NCBI GenBank assembly: GCA_031261505.1
Contig: JAISJN010000017.1
Location: 1-60,700 of the forward strand
Length of the DNA stretch: 60,700 nucleotides
Source of the DNA: Clostridioides sp.
GTDB lineage: Bacteria; Bacillota; Clostridia; Peptostreptococcales; Peptostreptococcaceae
Direction of reading: 5' to 3'
Position numbers and translations under genes: made by a program. Positions 36,242-44,200 of the stretch are shown piece after piece. The first letter of the stretch is position 1; every line of letters starts with the position of its first letter. The notes beneath the pieces were generated by a model. It made no database searches. It was not told where the DNA came from and saw only the letters and a program-made list of their open reading frames with translations.

Positions 36242-36520
36242 ATGGAGATAGGAAAAGTTGTAGGGAGTGTATGGGCGACCAGAAAAGATGAAAAGTTAAA
36301 CGGGCAGAAACTATTAGTGGTAAAACTGCTGAATGGCAAAAATGTATATAAGGAAGGTTTTTTAGTGGCAGCAGATAATGCCGGAGCAGGCAGTGGAGAT
36401 TTGGTGTTGATTACAAAAGGTAGTGCAGCTAGGCAATCTCTAGAAAAAAATACCGCACCTGTGGATGCTACAATAGTAGGTATAATAGACGCGTTAGAGG
36501 TAGAAGAAGATAAGGAATAA
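36242..36520 (+). CDS. eutN: Microcompartment pentameric vertex protein EutN
   Basis: 92 residues, the CcmL/EutN fold: MEIGKVVGSVWATRKDEKLNGQ, LVAADNAGAGSGDLVLI and ATIVGIIDAL. Pentamers close the vertices of the shell. Ten bases after the preceding gene. Confidence 0.95.
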   Translation: MEIGKVVGSVWATRKDEKLNGQKLLVVKLLNGKNVYKEGFLVAADNAGAGSGDLVLITKGSAARQSLEKNTAPVDATIVGIIDALEVEEDKE

Positions 36521-36554
36521 GAATAAGTAATCTTAACTTAAAAGGAGGAAGATC

Positions 36555-37658
36555 ATGAGTATAAATGAGATTATAATTTATGTAATGACGATATTCATGG
36601 TACTTGGAGCGATAGACAAGTGTATTGGAAATAAATTTGGGCTTGGACAGCAGTTTGAAGAAGGAATCTTAGCGATGGGTTCACTAGCTGTATCAATGGT
36701 GGGTATAATATGCCTAGCTCCAGTATTAGCAACTGTTCTAAGTCCAGTGATAGTTCCTGTATTTAACTTTTTGGGAGCCGACCCAGCGATGTTTGCAGGA
36801 AGTATATTAGCAAACGATATGGGTGGAGCACCGCTGGCTATGGAACTTGCAAAAGATCCAAATGCAGGACTGTTTGGTGGGACTATAATTGGATCGATGA
36901 TGGGCGCTACGATAGTATTTATCATACCGGTTGCATTAGGGATTATTGATAAAAAAGATCAAAAATTTCTAGCTACAGGAGTACTCGCTGGAATAATAAC
37001 CATACCTATAGGAGCATTTGTAGGAGGTTTGGTAGCAGGATTTCCAATTATGATGGTTATAAAAAACCTAGTTCCAATAATAATATTTGCAGTTATCATA
37101 GCGATTGGATTATTAAAATTTGAGCGATTTATGATAAAAGGATTTACATATTTCGGAAAAGGTGTAGTAATAGTTGCAACACTGGGATTAGCAGCGGGAA
37201 TTGTGCAATCATTGACAGGAATAGAAATAATAAAGGGAATGAATCCTATAAATGAAGGTATAGAGACAGTTGGAGGGATAGCGCTCGTATTAGCTGGAGC
37301 ATTCCCACTAGTATTCGTGATAACTAAAGTATTTAACAAACCACTTATGGCATTAGGTAAGGTATTGGGAATGAATGAAACTTCAGCAGCTGGATTGGTT
37401 GCAAGTTTAGCAAACTGTATACCAATGTTGGGAATGATGAAGGACATGGATGACAGGGGTAAAATCGTAAATATAGCATTTTCAGTATCGGCGGCATTTG
37501 TATTTGGAGATCATCTTGGATTTACAGCAGGTTTTAGCAAAGAGATGATAACTCCTATGATAGTTGCAAAATTAATCGGCGGTATCTCAGCAATAATCCT
37601 AGCCATGTTTATTGCAAAAAAGACTATTAAAAAGACTGCAAAGGAGACTAATGCGTGA
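36555..37658 (+). CDS. eutH: Ethanolamine transporter EutH
   Basis: 367 residues with about ten hydrophobic segments. Family segments: VMTIFMVLGAIDKCIGNKFGLG, ANDMGGAPLAMELA and NCIPMLGMMKDMDDRGK. It supplies ethanolamine across the cell membrane, important at low external pH and concentration. AAAGGAGG site before the ATG; its stop overlaps the eutQ start (TGATG). Confidence 0.95.
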   Translation: MSINEIIIYVMTIFMVLGAIDKCIGNKFGLGQQFEEGILAMGSLAVSMVGIICLAPVLATVLSPVIVPVFNFLGADPAMFAGSILANDMGGAPLAMELAKDPNAGLFGGTIIGSMMGATIVFIIPVALGIIDKKDQKFLATGVLAGIITIPIGAFVGGLVAGFPIMMVIKNLVPIIIFAVIIAIGLLKFERFMIKGFTYFGKGVVIVATLGLAAGIVQSLTGIEIIKGMNPINEGIETVGGIALVLAGAFPLVFVITKVFNKPLMALGKVLGMNETSAAGLVASLANCIPMLGMMKDMDDRGKIVNIAFSVSAAFVFGDHLGFTAGFSKEMITPMIVAKLIGGISAIILAMFIAKKTIKKTAKETNA

Positions 37659-38128
37659 TGGATATAAATAATATAGACAAAAGTGTACTTGAGAAATTAG
37701 TGAGAGAAATTCTTCAGGAGAAATTAAGTTCTGCAAATGAGGAAGTTGATTTTGTCAGGAATAGAGATAAGAGTGGGGTGACATCTGTAAAATTGCCTAC
37801 TGTAAAGGTGGATGAGAGCAATAGACTAGACACTGGAAAATCTGGGGATATAGTCTATACAAAAGATCTATTTACATTAGAGGAGAGTCCTAGACTTGGA
37901 TGTGGTGTGATGGAGATGAAAGAAACTACCTTTGATTGGACTCTCGATTACGACGAGATAGATTATGTTATAGAAGGTAGGTTGGATGTGATAATAGACG
38001 GCAGAACAGTATCTACAAATGCTGGAGAACTTATGTTGATACCTAAGGGTAGTAAAATACAATTTTCAGTAAAAGATTTTGCTAGGTTTATCTATGTGAC
38101 ATACCCAGCTGACTGGGCAAACAGCTAA
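37658..38128 (+). CDS. eutQ: Cupin-domain protein EutQ
   Basis: 156 residues. A helical N terminus (1-25) and a C-terminal cupin barrel (about 60-155; DYDEIDYVIEGRLDVIIDG, GELMLIPKGS). EutQ of Salmonella has acetate-kinase activity; if that holds here it would turn the acetyl phosphate from PduL into ATP. No other acetate kinase is intact in this window. Last gene of the eut locus. Confidence 0.92.
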   Translation: MDINNIDKSVLEKLVREILQEKLSSANEEVDFVRNRDKSGVTSVKLPTVKVDESNRLDTGKSGDIVYTKDLFTLEESPRLGCGVMEMKETTFDWTLDYDEIDYVIEGRLDVIIDGRTVSTNAGELMLIPKGSKIQFSVKDFARFIYVTYPADWANS

Positions 38129-38144
38129 AATACAACTTATTGAA

Positions 38145-38191
38145 AAGTATCCTCTAAACATGCTTACACGCCTAGAGGATACTTTTTTATT
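38145..38191 (+). terminator. Terminator of the eut locus
   Basis: AAAGTATCCTCTA, 14-16-base loop, TAGAGGATACTTTTTT: a 12-13-base stem and a T-run, 17 bases after the eutQ stop. Confidence 0.92.
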
Positions 38192-38239
38192 TTAGATAGA
38201 GATTGAGAGGTGGAAAATTTCATAAACCACTGAAACGAT

Positions 38240-38276
38240 AAAGATGTCCCACACCTATATCGGTTGGGACATCTTT
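38240..38276. terminator. Two-way terminator between eutQ and the TPR gene
   Basis: AAAGATGTCCCA ... TGGGACATCTTT, a 12-base stem with A and T flanks on both sides. Its core (ATGTCCCACACCTATA) looks like hairpin 1 of the dispersed repeat, suggesting shared origin. Confidence 0.8.
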
Positions 38277-38311
38277 AACATTTATATTAAACTAGCAGCT
38301 ACTATGCCCGC

Positions 38312-38647
38312 CTAATCACATGGAGGAGTAGCGTTGAAATTTACACGTACATCAGTATCACTGAGTTTCTTGCTATTGTACTTCGAAGCTCTTCTGCGGT
38401 AGTTACCAGTGTAGGCAGAGAGCATATTTAATGCATTAAAATATTCAGAGTTACCGGGTTGCATAGTGTTAGCTTTTTTTAGACAATGCTCGCCATAACC
38501 GTATTTACCTAGTTTCATAGCGGCTACCCCAGCAAGGTAAAACCATTCAGCTGAGCGCATAGGCGATTTCATCAGTAAATCATATGCCAATTCATATTTA
38601 TTTGCAGATATAAATTCTTTAGCTTTCGCGATTTCTTCAACATTCAT
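38312..38647 (-). CDS. TPR protein resembling the C-terminal half of a J-domain protein
   Basis: About 111 residues with two TPR-like helix pairs (SANKYELAYDLLMKSPMRSAEWFYLAGVA is the characteristic region). Clostridial J-domain proteins of this kind begin with an about 70-residue DnaJ domain that is absent here, and the usual Cys-rich end is reduced to TPPCD. The ATG at 38647 is nine bases after AAAGGAAG. Upstream DNA holds repeat R6 rather than a J domain. It may be a functional short form or a decayed gene; its usual partner, a DUF5685 protein, is the next gene upstream. Confidence 0.55.
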   Translation of the reverse strand: MNVEEIAKAKEFISANKYELAYDLLMKSPMRSAEWFYLAGVAAMKLGKYGYGEHCLKKANTMQPGNSEYFNALNMLSAYTGNYRRRASKYNSKKLSDTDVRVNFNATPPCD

Positions 38648-38656
38648 AACTGACAT

Positions 38657-38808
38657 CTTCCTTTCTCAAAAACTCTCATGCTTTAGATATGCACAAGAAT
38701 TTTATATTTAATAAATTAAGACAGTGCATGGTTCGCGCTGTCTAGGAAGAATTGAAAAAACGATATTAAACCTCATTTAATCACCCCTATAAAATTAGAC
38801 TCGTGTAT
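38657..38808. other. Intergenic region upstream of the TPR gene
   Basis: No gene. A GACAG ... CTGTC hairpin is at about 38729-38751. With repeat R6 and the 90 bases after it this makes 344 bases without coding sequence; no J-domain remnant was found in any frame. Confidence 0.4.
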
Positions 38809-38910
38809 ATAACTTGAGATTCATGTACACCACCCATAGAGGTGGCGGAAATAAATCTCATTTCAGTGTGGATAAAATCACCTACCGAAAGCGTTGAATC
38901 ACTATTTAAT
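38809..38910 (+). repeat. Two-hairpin repeat, copy R6
   Basis: ATAACTTGAGATTCATG, hairpin 1 core ACCCATAGAGGTGG, hairpin 2 partly decayed (CAGTGTGGATAAAATCACCTACCG), right edge GCGTTGAATCACTATTTAAT. Confidence 0.8.
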
Positions 38911-39000
38911 ACTAATATATGGGATTAATTAAAAAATGTGACGAAAAGATGTCTGGAGAAGGTAAAAAAGATATTTTTTGACACAAGATGACGATAGTCA

Positions 39001-39972
39001 TTATTCACCAATGTCATCTACCCTTTTTAAAATTTCATTTGCTCTCAAATACAAGCCCGAATAAATTATATTCTCAATTATTCCACGGTTGTATTTTAAG
39101 TCTAGTCTATCTATGGATTGAGCTAAGAAACCTAGGGTAATACTTATTAACCTGTCAACAGTATTTTCGATATCCTCAATACTGTCGACATCATTAATAG
39201 ATTCGATATCCTCAATACTGTCGATATCATTAATACCCTCGATACTATCGACAGTTTCATCCTTAGAATCACTTTCATTTGGATACTCATTTAAGTCTAT
39301 TTTTTTATTAAGATTTTTTGCAGTTTTAGGATTAAAAGGATTATATCTATTTTTTGTGATATCATCTTCCAAATCTTCATAGGCGTCTAATATATAAATA
39401 TATTTGCCTATGTTAAATCCTATCGACCTGAGGGTTTCTTGGTACTCATCATCTTTATACGCAAATATTTCACCCATGAGATTTCCAAATGTATTTGAGA
39501 CTTCATCGATGTCATTGCATTTTTCAGATTCTAGTTTCTGAAGATTTTCAAGTTGATTTTTAATATATCCTGCTTTTTTAGGATAGTTTTCATATGCAGA
39601 TTTGAAGTTTCTTTGGAATATGATAAATGATAATTTGCTTTTCAAATCGTTGTCATCTGCCATATCGTCTTCTAATTTATAGTATGTCAGCAATACGTTC
39701 ATATCGGCTGCATATTCTGTGATTTCGTTCGTCTGTATGTTTTTCTTTTTAAATGGTGAGACGATACATCTTTCCTCTGTAATCTTAGATTTTGGCCTAT
39801 ACACACCGGATAGTAAAACTATCAAAAATATTATATCGTAGTTCAGAGATAATCTAGAAATTTCACCGTGAGTTCTTTTTAAACACTTACAAAGTCCGCA
39901 GTAGTAAGATTTATAGTTATCGTATTCTCTAAATGTTAAGTCTGCCTGATTTACTTTTATATATCCAAACAT
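39001..39972 (-). CDS. DUF5685 family protein
   Basis: 323 residues. The family opening is present: MFGYIKVNQADLTFREYDNYKSYYCGLCKCLK, here with a CGLCKCL cysteine motif, and a conserved NLMGEIFAY segment (about 170). A species-specific Asp/Ser/Ile/Glu insertion with 12-residue repeats (about 245-270) splits the C-terminal helical part. Its role is unknown; it often neighbours J-domain genes. Confidence 0.8.
   Translation of the reverse strand: MFGYIKVNQADLTFREYDNYKSYYCGLCKCLKRTHGEISRLSLNYDIIFLIVLLSGVYRPKSKITEERCIVSPFKKKNIQTNEITEYAADMNVLLTYYKLEDDMADDNDLKSKLSFIIFQRNFKSAYENYPKKAGYIKNQLENLQKLESEKCNDIDEVSNTFGNLMGEIFAYKDDEYQETLRSIGFNIGKYIYILDAYEDLEDDITKNRYNPFNPKTAKNLNKKIDLNEYPNESDSKDETVDSIEGINDIDSIEDIESINDVDSIEDIENTVDRLISITLGFLAQSIDRLDLKYNRGIIENIIYSGLYLRANEILKRVDDIGE
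39167..39238 (-). repeat. 36-bp in-frame tandem repeat in the DUF5685 gene
   Basis: Units 39167-39202 and 39203-39238 (TCGATATCCTCAATACTGTC on the plus strand, with a third partial unit on each side) encode the repeated (D/S)IEDIESIND-type segment. Confidence 0.85.
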
Positions 39973-40133
39973 AAATACTCCTTCATAATGAATTTATTAA
40001 ATATTAAGTACCTGTGCTGTAAAGTACAAGGGATAAAATAATATTGAAATGAGAACATCTAGACCTGAAGAAACGTAAGACAATTATATAATTAAATATA
40101 TGCAATTTGTAGGTAGAAGTTGCTAGAATTCAA

Positions 40134-40200
40134 ATAACTTAAATAAACATCTTATATAAAAATGCCCACACCTATAGAGGTGGGGACATTTATCTTAAAT
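40134..40200 (+). repeat. Hairpin-1 half of the two-hairpin repeat (R11), acting as terminator
   Basis: ATAACTTAAATAAAC left edge and then a hairpin AAAATGCCCACACCT ... AGGTGGGGACATTT. On the minus strand it is GTCCCCACCT, loop, AGGTGTGGGCATTTTT, a workable terminator for the GNAT remnant. Hairpin 2 and the right edge are absent. Confidence 0.65.
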
Positions 40201-40385
40201 TACAATTTAAACGATAGCACCAGAATATCCTTGCGACCAGCTAGATCTTCTATTCTTTTTCCTGTGTCGACAAAGCCGCATTTAAGATATAGCTTATGAG
40301 CGACGTGATTTATCTTATTTACTCCGAGGACAACCACGTACTCGCCAGCACAAGTACTCGCCAGCACAAGTACTTTACAGCACAA
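40200..40385 (-). pseudogene. GNAT acetyltransferase remnant
   Basis: Only the last 45-50 residues of a GNAT fold remain: LGVNKINHVAHKLYLKCGFVDTGKRIEDLAGRKD, with the N..A..LY.K.GF motif that ends the acetyl-CoA-binding domain. Upstream is a duplicated 17-bp unit (TACTCGCCAGCACAAG, plus strand 40335-40370) and then the right-edge sequence of the dispersed repeat. The acetyl-CoA motif A and all N-terminal strands are missing. Confidence 0.75.
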
Positions 40386-40401
40386 GCAATCACCATTTAA
40401 T
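40386..40401 (+). repeat. Right-edge fragment of the two-hairpin repeat (R10)
   Basis: GCAATCACCATTTAAT at the broken end of the GNAT remnant matches the last 15 bases of the family. Confidence 0.5.
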
Positions 40402-40511
40402 GTATGCTAGTTGATATTTTTCTCATAATCATTTAATGTTATTAAAAACTGTATTTTGGGGTAAAATTAAAATGAACTGTGTAAAAACAGGAAAAAGGAA
40501 GGGGAAAGACA

Positions 40512-41573
40512 ATGAAATCATCATTTAAATTATTGAGTTTATCAATTTGTATCATGGTAATAGCAAGCTTTTTCGTAGGATGTAGCAAGACTGAAAAGGA
40601 AGCTCAGGAGATTAATTTCTTTAACTACGGAGAAAATATAGATGCAAAGACGTTAAACGCATTTGAAAAAGAAACTGGAATAAAGGTAAATATGGAAACC
40701 TTTGACGATATGGAAGCCATGTACAATAAGGTAAGCAGGGGAGGTGTTACATACGATGTGATACTGGTATCGGACGCACTTATGCCTAGGATGATCAAGG
40801 AGGATTTAGTCAAGGAATTAGATAAAAAGAAGATGCCAAACATCTCACAAATGGATGAGGATTATCTAGATCTAGACATCGATCCGGGAAATAAATTTTC
40901 AGTACCGTATATGTTTGGTACAATAGGAATTATATACAATAAAGATGTGGTTAAAGAAAAAGTGGATAGTTGGGATATTCTTTGGAATGAAAAATACAAG
41001 GATAAAGTCTTCATGTTCGACACATACAGGGATACAATGGGGGCTGCTCTCAAGAAACTAGGCTATTCACTTAACTCTACAGATCCAAAAGAGATAGACC
41101 AAGCTAAGGAATTGCTTTTAGAACAGAAGAAGAAGGTAAATCCAATATATGGAGTAGATAATGGTACAACTATGATTCCAGCTGGCGACTCCGATATAAA
41201 TATGATTTGGTCTGGAGAAGGTTTGAACCTCCAAGATGAAAATCCAAACTTAGTTTATGTAGTGCCTAAAGAGGGTGCAAACTTTTGGATAGACAGCCTC
41301 TGCATACCTAAAAACGCAAAGAACGTATCAGGTGCTGAAAAATTCATCAACTTCGTCAGCGATAAGGAATGTGCACTTAGAATAGCGGATGAAATAGGTT
41401 ACACAACTCCAAATAAGGAAGCTAGATTGAAGCAATCGGAAAATGTGAGAAATAATCCAAATGCATACATGCCTAAGGAAATTATGGATAGATGTGAGAT
41501 ATACACAGATTTCACCAAGGAAGTAAAAAGGGTTTACGACGATGCGTGGATCGAGATAAAATCAGATAAATAA
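40512..41573 (+). CDS. Extracellular solute-binding lipoprotein, PotD-like
   Basis: 353 residues. A lipoprotein signal peptide ends in the lipobox FVGC (Cys24). The mature part is a type 2 periplasmic-binding fold of the spermidine/putrescine family (INFFNYGENIDAKTLNAFEKETG, SVPYMFGTIGIIYNKD). No permease or ATPase gene is adjacent, so it must work with a transporter encoded elsewhere, or act as a sensor partner for the damaged two-component system next to it. GGAAGGGG site before the ATG. Confidence 0.85.
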   Translation: MKSSFKLLSLSICIMVIASFFVGCSKTEKEAQEINFFNYGENIDAKTLNAFEKETGIKVNMETFDDMEAMYNKVSRGGVTYDVILVSDALMPRMIKEDLVKELDKKKMPNISQMDEDYLDLDIDPGNKFSVPYMFGTIGIIYNKDVVKEKVDSWDILWNEKYKDKVFMFDTYRDTMGAALKKLGYSLNSTDPKEIDQAKELLLEQKKKVNPIYGVDNGTTMIPAGDSDINMIWSGEGLNLQDENPNLVYVVPKEGANFWIDSLCIPKNAKNVSGAEKFINFVSDKECALRIADEIGYTTPNKEARLKQSENVRNNPNAYMPKEIMDRCEIYTDFTKEVKRVYDDAWIEIKSDK

Positions 41574-41589
41574 AAGATAAATATCAAAA

Positions 41590-41633
41590 CTTAGATAAGT
41601 CTGCCGCCTTTTAGGCTGTAGACTTATCTAATA
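41590..41633 (+). terminator. Hairpin after the PotD-like gene
   Basis: TTAGATAAGTCT ... AGACTTATCTAA, 12-base stem. The T-run is poor (TATTTATAT), so it may be a weak terminator. Confidence 0.65.
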
Positions 41634-41676
41634 TTTATATAGTATAAAAAGAAATAATTTTTAAGGGGGAGCATAA

Positions 41677-42126
41677 GTGAATATATTATTAGCTGATGAT
41701 GAACCGGATATACTGAAGATAATAAACACATTTCTTACGGGGGAAGGCATGAATGTATTCATGGCTACAGATGGAGATAAGGCATTAGAGATACTCCATT
41801 CAAATAAAATAGACCTAGCGATTTTAGACTGGATGATGCCTTGTAAAGATGGAATGGAGGTATGTAAGGAAATAAAAGATTTAAATAGCGATACAAAAGT
41901 AATAATACTTACGGCGAAGACTCATATAGAAAATGAATTAGATGCCCTGTATTCAGGTGCAGATGAGTATATAAGAAAGCCTTTTGATCCTAGGGTAGTA
42001 GTGCTTAGAGCGAAGAAACTTTTGAACTGCGACGATATCTATAAAACGGGCAGAGAGGCAAATAATAGGAGGGTCGAAGGTAGACGGGAAAGTAATAGCT
42101 ACAAGAGTTGTGATAGGCAAAAATGA
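41677..42126 (+). CDS. Response regulator receiver, output domain missing
   Basis: 149 residues. Receiver fold 1-118 with acidic pocket DDE (6-8), phospho-Asp in LAILDWMMP near 53, Thr in ILTAKT and Lys in RKPF. An OmpR-type winged-helix should follow, but the frame runs into about 30 residues of unrelated, Arg-rich sequence. Just there the kinase-like frame begins (it is open in another phase from about 42010), suggesting that a deletion removed the regulator's DNA-binding domain and the kinase N terminus. GTG start behind GGGGGA. Confidence 0.65.
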   Translation: MNILLADDEPDILKIINTFLTGEGMNVFMATDGDKALEILHSNKIDLAILDWMMPCKDGMEVCKEIKDLNSDTKVIILTAKTHIENELDALYSGADEYIRKPFDPRVVVLRAKKLLNCDDIYKTGREANNRRVEGRRESNSYKSCDRQK

Positions 42127-43372
42127 AAGTGAAAAAAATATAAATATAGCTATCAAAGAATCGCTTGAGGCGAAACACATTTACCCGACGAAACTTTGGA
42201 TAAGAAAATCCTATATAGATAAATTAGATGATCACAGCATAAACAAGATATACAACCAGGAGAAGTCCAAATATAGCATCCTCATAAAGTTCATTAAAAT
42301 AGATGACAGGTTGATATGTCTTGTGACGACCATTGAGCATTCCAGCGAGACGATGAAGATTGTAAATAAATTAAACTTGATTATAGGTGCATTTTCAGTG
42401 ATGTTGACAATAGGGATAGTATTTATACTGTCAAACAGTATGATAAATCCAATTAAAAGTCTGCAGCATCTGTCGGAGGATATTTCAAGGTTGAACTTTA
42501 GGACAGAGCTTATAAAAACTGGTGATGAAATCGAAGACTTGGCAAACAGCATAAATAAAATGAGCCTTGAACTCGAGAGAGCCCATAAGGAGTTAAATAA
42601 TAAGAATGAAATGCTGAAAAAATTTATCTCAGACATAACACATGAGTTAAAGACACCGATATCTATTATAAAATCATATTCAATAGGAATACAGGAAGAT
42701 TTAGACGACGGAACCTATATAGAAACGATAATAAATCAGACATATGATATGTCAGATATGATCAATAAATTAATATACTGGCTTAAATCTGAAAAAAAAG
42801 AATCGAAATTAAGTCAGGTAAACTTAGGTGAGATGGTCTTGCAAGCAGTGAGAAGATATAAGGGTATCATTGAAAGAGAAGGTATAGAATTAAATGTATC
42901 CCTGAATAAGGGCGGTATGAGATACAAGCTTGATGAGTTCTATGTATTTAAGGAGTATAACGAGTCTAACGAGAAGGGGGTATCATTTGAATGAGAATCT
43001 TTTGAGGAGGACTTAAGTATATACGTGGATGAAGATGAAATCAAAGTGATGATCGACAACCTGATAAATAATGCGGTGAAATACAACAGCGATAAAAAAA
43101 TATTTATAAGCCTCGAAAAAGTTGACGAGAACGCAGTACTATGTGTAAAAAACGGCATAAATTGCGATGTATCTGATATAGATAAAATTTGGGATCCATT
43201 TTACGTACTCGAAAAATCTAGAAGCAAAGAATTATCCGGAAGTGGGTTGGGGCTTAGTATAGTCTCTGAAATCGCAAATAAATACGGATTTGAAAAAAAT
43301 GTCCAAGTAATCGGGAAATGCATAAAATTTAAAATAGTTTTCAAAAAAAATAATAACAACCCTCATTTGTAA
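42110..43372 (+). pseudogene. Sensor histidine kinase interrupted by an in-frame TGA
   Basis: One continuous frame. One membrane helix (near residue 90-110), HAMP-like region, HisKA box FISDITHELKTPISIIKSY, then TGA at 42992-42994, then in the same frame ESFEEDLSIYVDEDEIKVMIDNLINNAVKY (N box) and SGSGLGLSIV (G box). The stop lies between the dimerisation/phosphotransfer domain and the ATPase domain, so no active kinase is made without readthrough. The N-terminal helix and most of the sensing domain are also missing. No selenocysteine element is seen. Confidence 0.8.
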
Positions 43373-43399
43373 CATATACGTAACAAATGGGGGTTATTA
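43352..43399 (+). terminator. Terminator after the kinase remnant
   Basis: AATAACAACCCTCATTTGT ... ACAAATGGGGGTTATT: about 17 bases of near-continuous pairing, overlapping the last kinase codons. No long T-run. Confidence 0.65.
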
Positions 43400-43421
43400 T
43401 GTTTACGAGGTGAGATTAAGT

Positions 43422-43916
43422 ATGAAAAAAACAATATCGATTTTTATGTGTATTGCTGTTTTATCCGGATTTATGGTTGGCTGTAAATCCGAAAATAAAA
43501 GTACAGCATCATTTAAAGAAAATGTAGAAGCTAAGAAATTGGACTTTGACTTTAAAGTTGATCCGGAGACATTTTTGGTTTGTGTGACAAACGACGGAGT
43601 AGAAGAAAAGGTATCAGAACCATTTGAGAAGAGAGAGGTAGCTGACTTAAACCAGTCAAAAGACGAGGTATCATGGACTTATCCAAAAGATAAGAATGAA
43701 GTTTCAATAAAAAGAGTTGAGAAGGTATTGAAAAGGGGATATAATTTCAACTTGTGGTTCATCGACTGTGATGCAACTGGAGAGGTGTACGACGATTATT
43801 CAAAGGTAATAGCAAAATTCTCTGATAAAGATTACACAAACAAGGATGAGAAAGTAAAGGCAAACTCGTTGACAATTTACTATGCTGATAAAACAGTTGA
43901 GTATTCTCCTAATTAA
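43422..43916 (+). CDS. Small lipoprotein of unknown function
   Basis: 164 residues. Signal peptide with lipobox MVGC (Cys21), Ser/Lys-rich spacer, then about 130 residues of mixed beta structure with no recognised motif. The ATG at 43422 lies 11 bases after CGAGGTGAG; an ATG-like start at 43410 is too close to that site. Not linked to a transporter or enzyme gene. Confidence 0.7.
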   Translation: MKKTISIFMCIAVLSGFMVGCKSENKSTASFKENVEAKKLDFDFKVDPETFLVCVTNDGVEEKVSEPFEKREVADLNQSKDEVSWTYPKDKNEVSIKRVEKVLKRGYNFNLWFIDCDATGEVYDDYSKVIAKFSDKDYTNKDEKVKANSLTIYYADKTVEYSPN

Positions 43917-43991
43917 CTTTAAGTAGGCTAACTTGCTGAAAATATCCACCAATGATGCAATAATTATTTATCAAATTGATATATAAAATAA

Positions 43992-44020
43992 TTGTGTCAG
44001 TATTTGATAAATAGTATAAT
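43992..44020 (+). promoter_or_regulatory. Promoter of the CWB2 protein gene
   Basis: TTGTGT at 43992-43997, 17-base spacer, perfect TATAAT at 44015-44020. Transcription starting near 44027 would carry all of repeat R7 in the leader. Confidence 0.65.
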
Positions 44021-44058
44021 GTATGTAGAGACATATTATGGCATAATTTAAGGTTAAT

Positions 44059-44161
44059 ATAACCTGAGATAAATGTACCCAACCGTTACAGGTGGCGGGT
44101 ATAAATCTAATTTCAGTTGTGGTTGAAATACCAAACTGAAGGCGTTGAATCACCATTTCAT
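44059..44161 (+). repeat. Two-hairpin repeat, copy R7, in the CWB2 leader
   Basis: ATAACCTGAGATAAATG, hairpin 1 core AACCGTTACAGGTGG, hairpin 2 CAGTTGTGGTTGAAATACCAAACTG with reduced pairing, right edge GCGTTGAATCACCATTTCAT. Confidence 0.82.
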
Positions 44162-44200
44162 TACAGGCTGTATAAAATTAGAGCGAAAAGGGGTGGATTT

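Noticed and set aside
42992-42994. Selenocysteine at the TGA in the histidine kinase
   Set aside because: No suitable hairpin follows the TGA, and the ordinary residue at this variable linker position is not Cys. A nonsense mutation is simpler.
44117-44200. A longer CWB2 protein beginning in repeat R7
   Set aside because: The extension encodes repeat sequence and would place the signal peptide internally; the GTG at 44201 has a strong ribosome site and directly starts the signal peptide.
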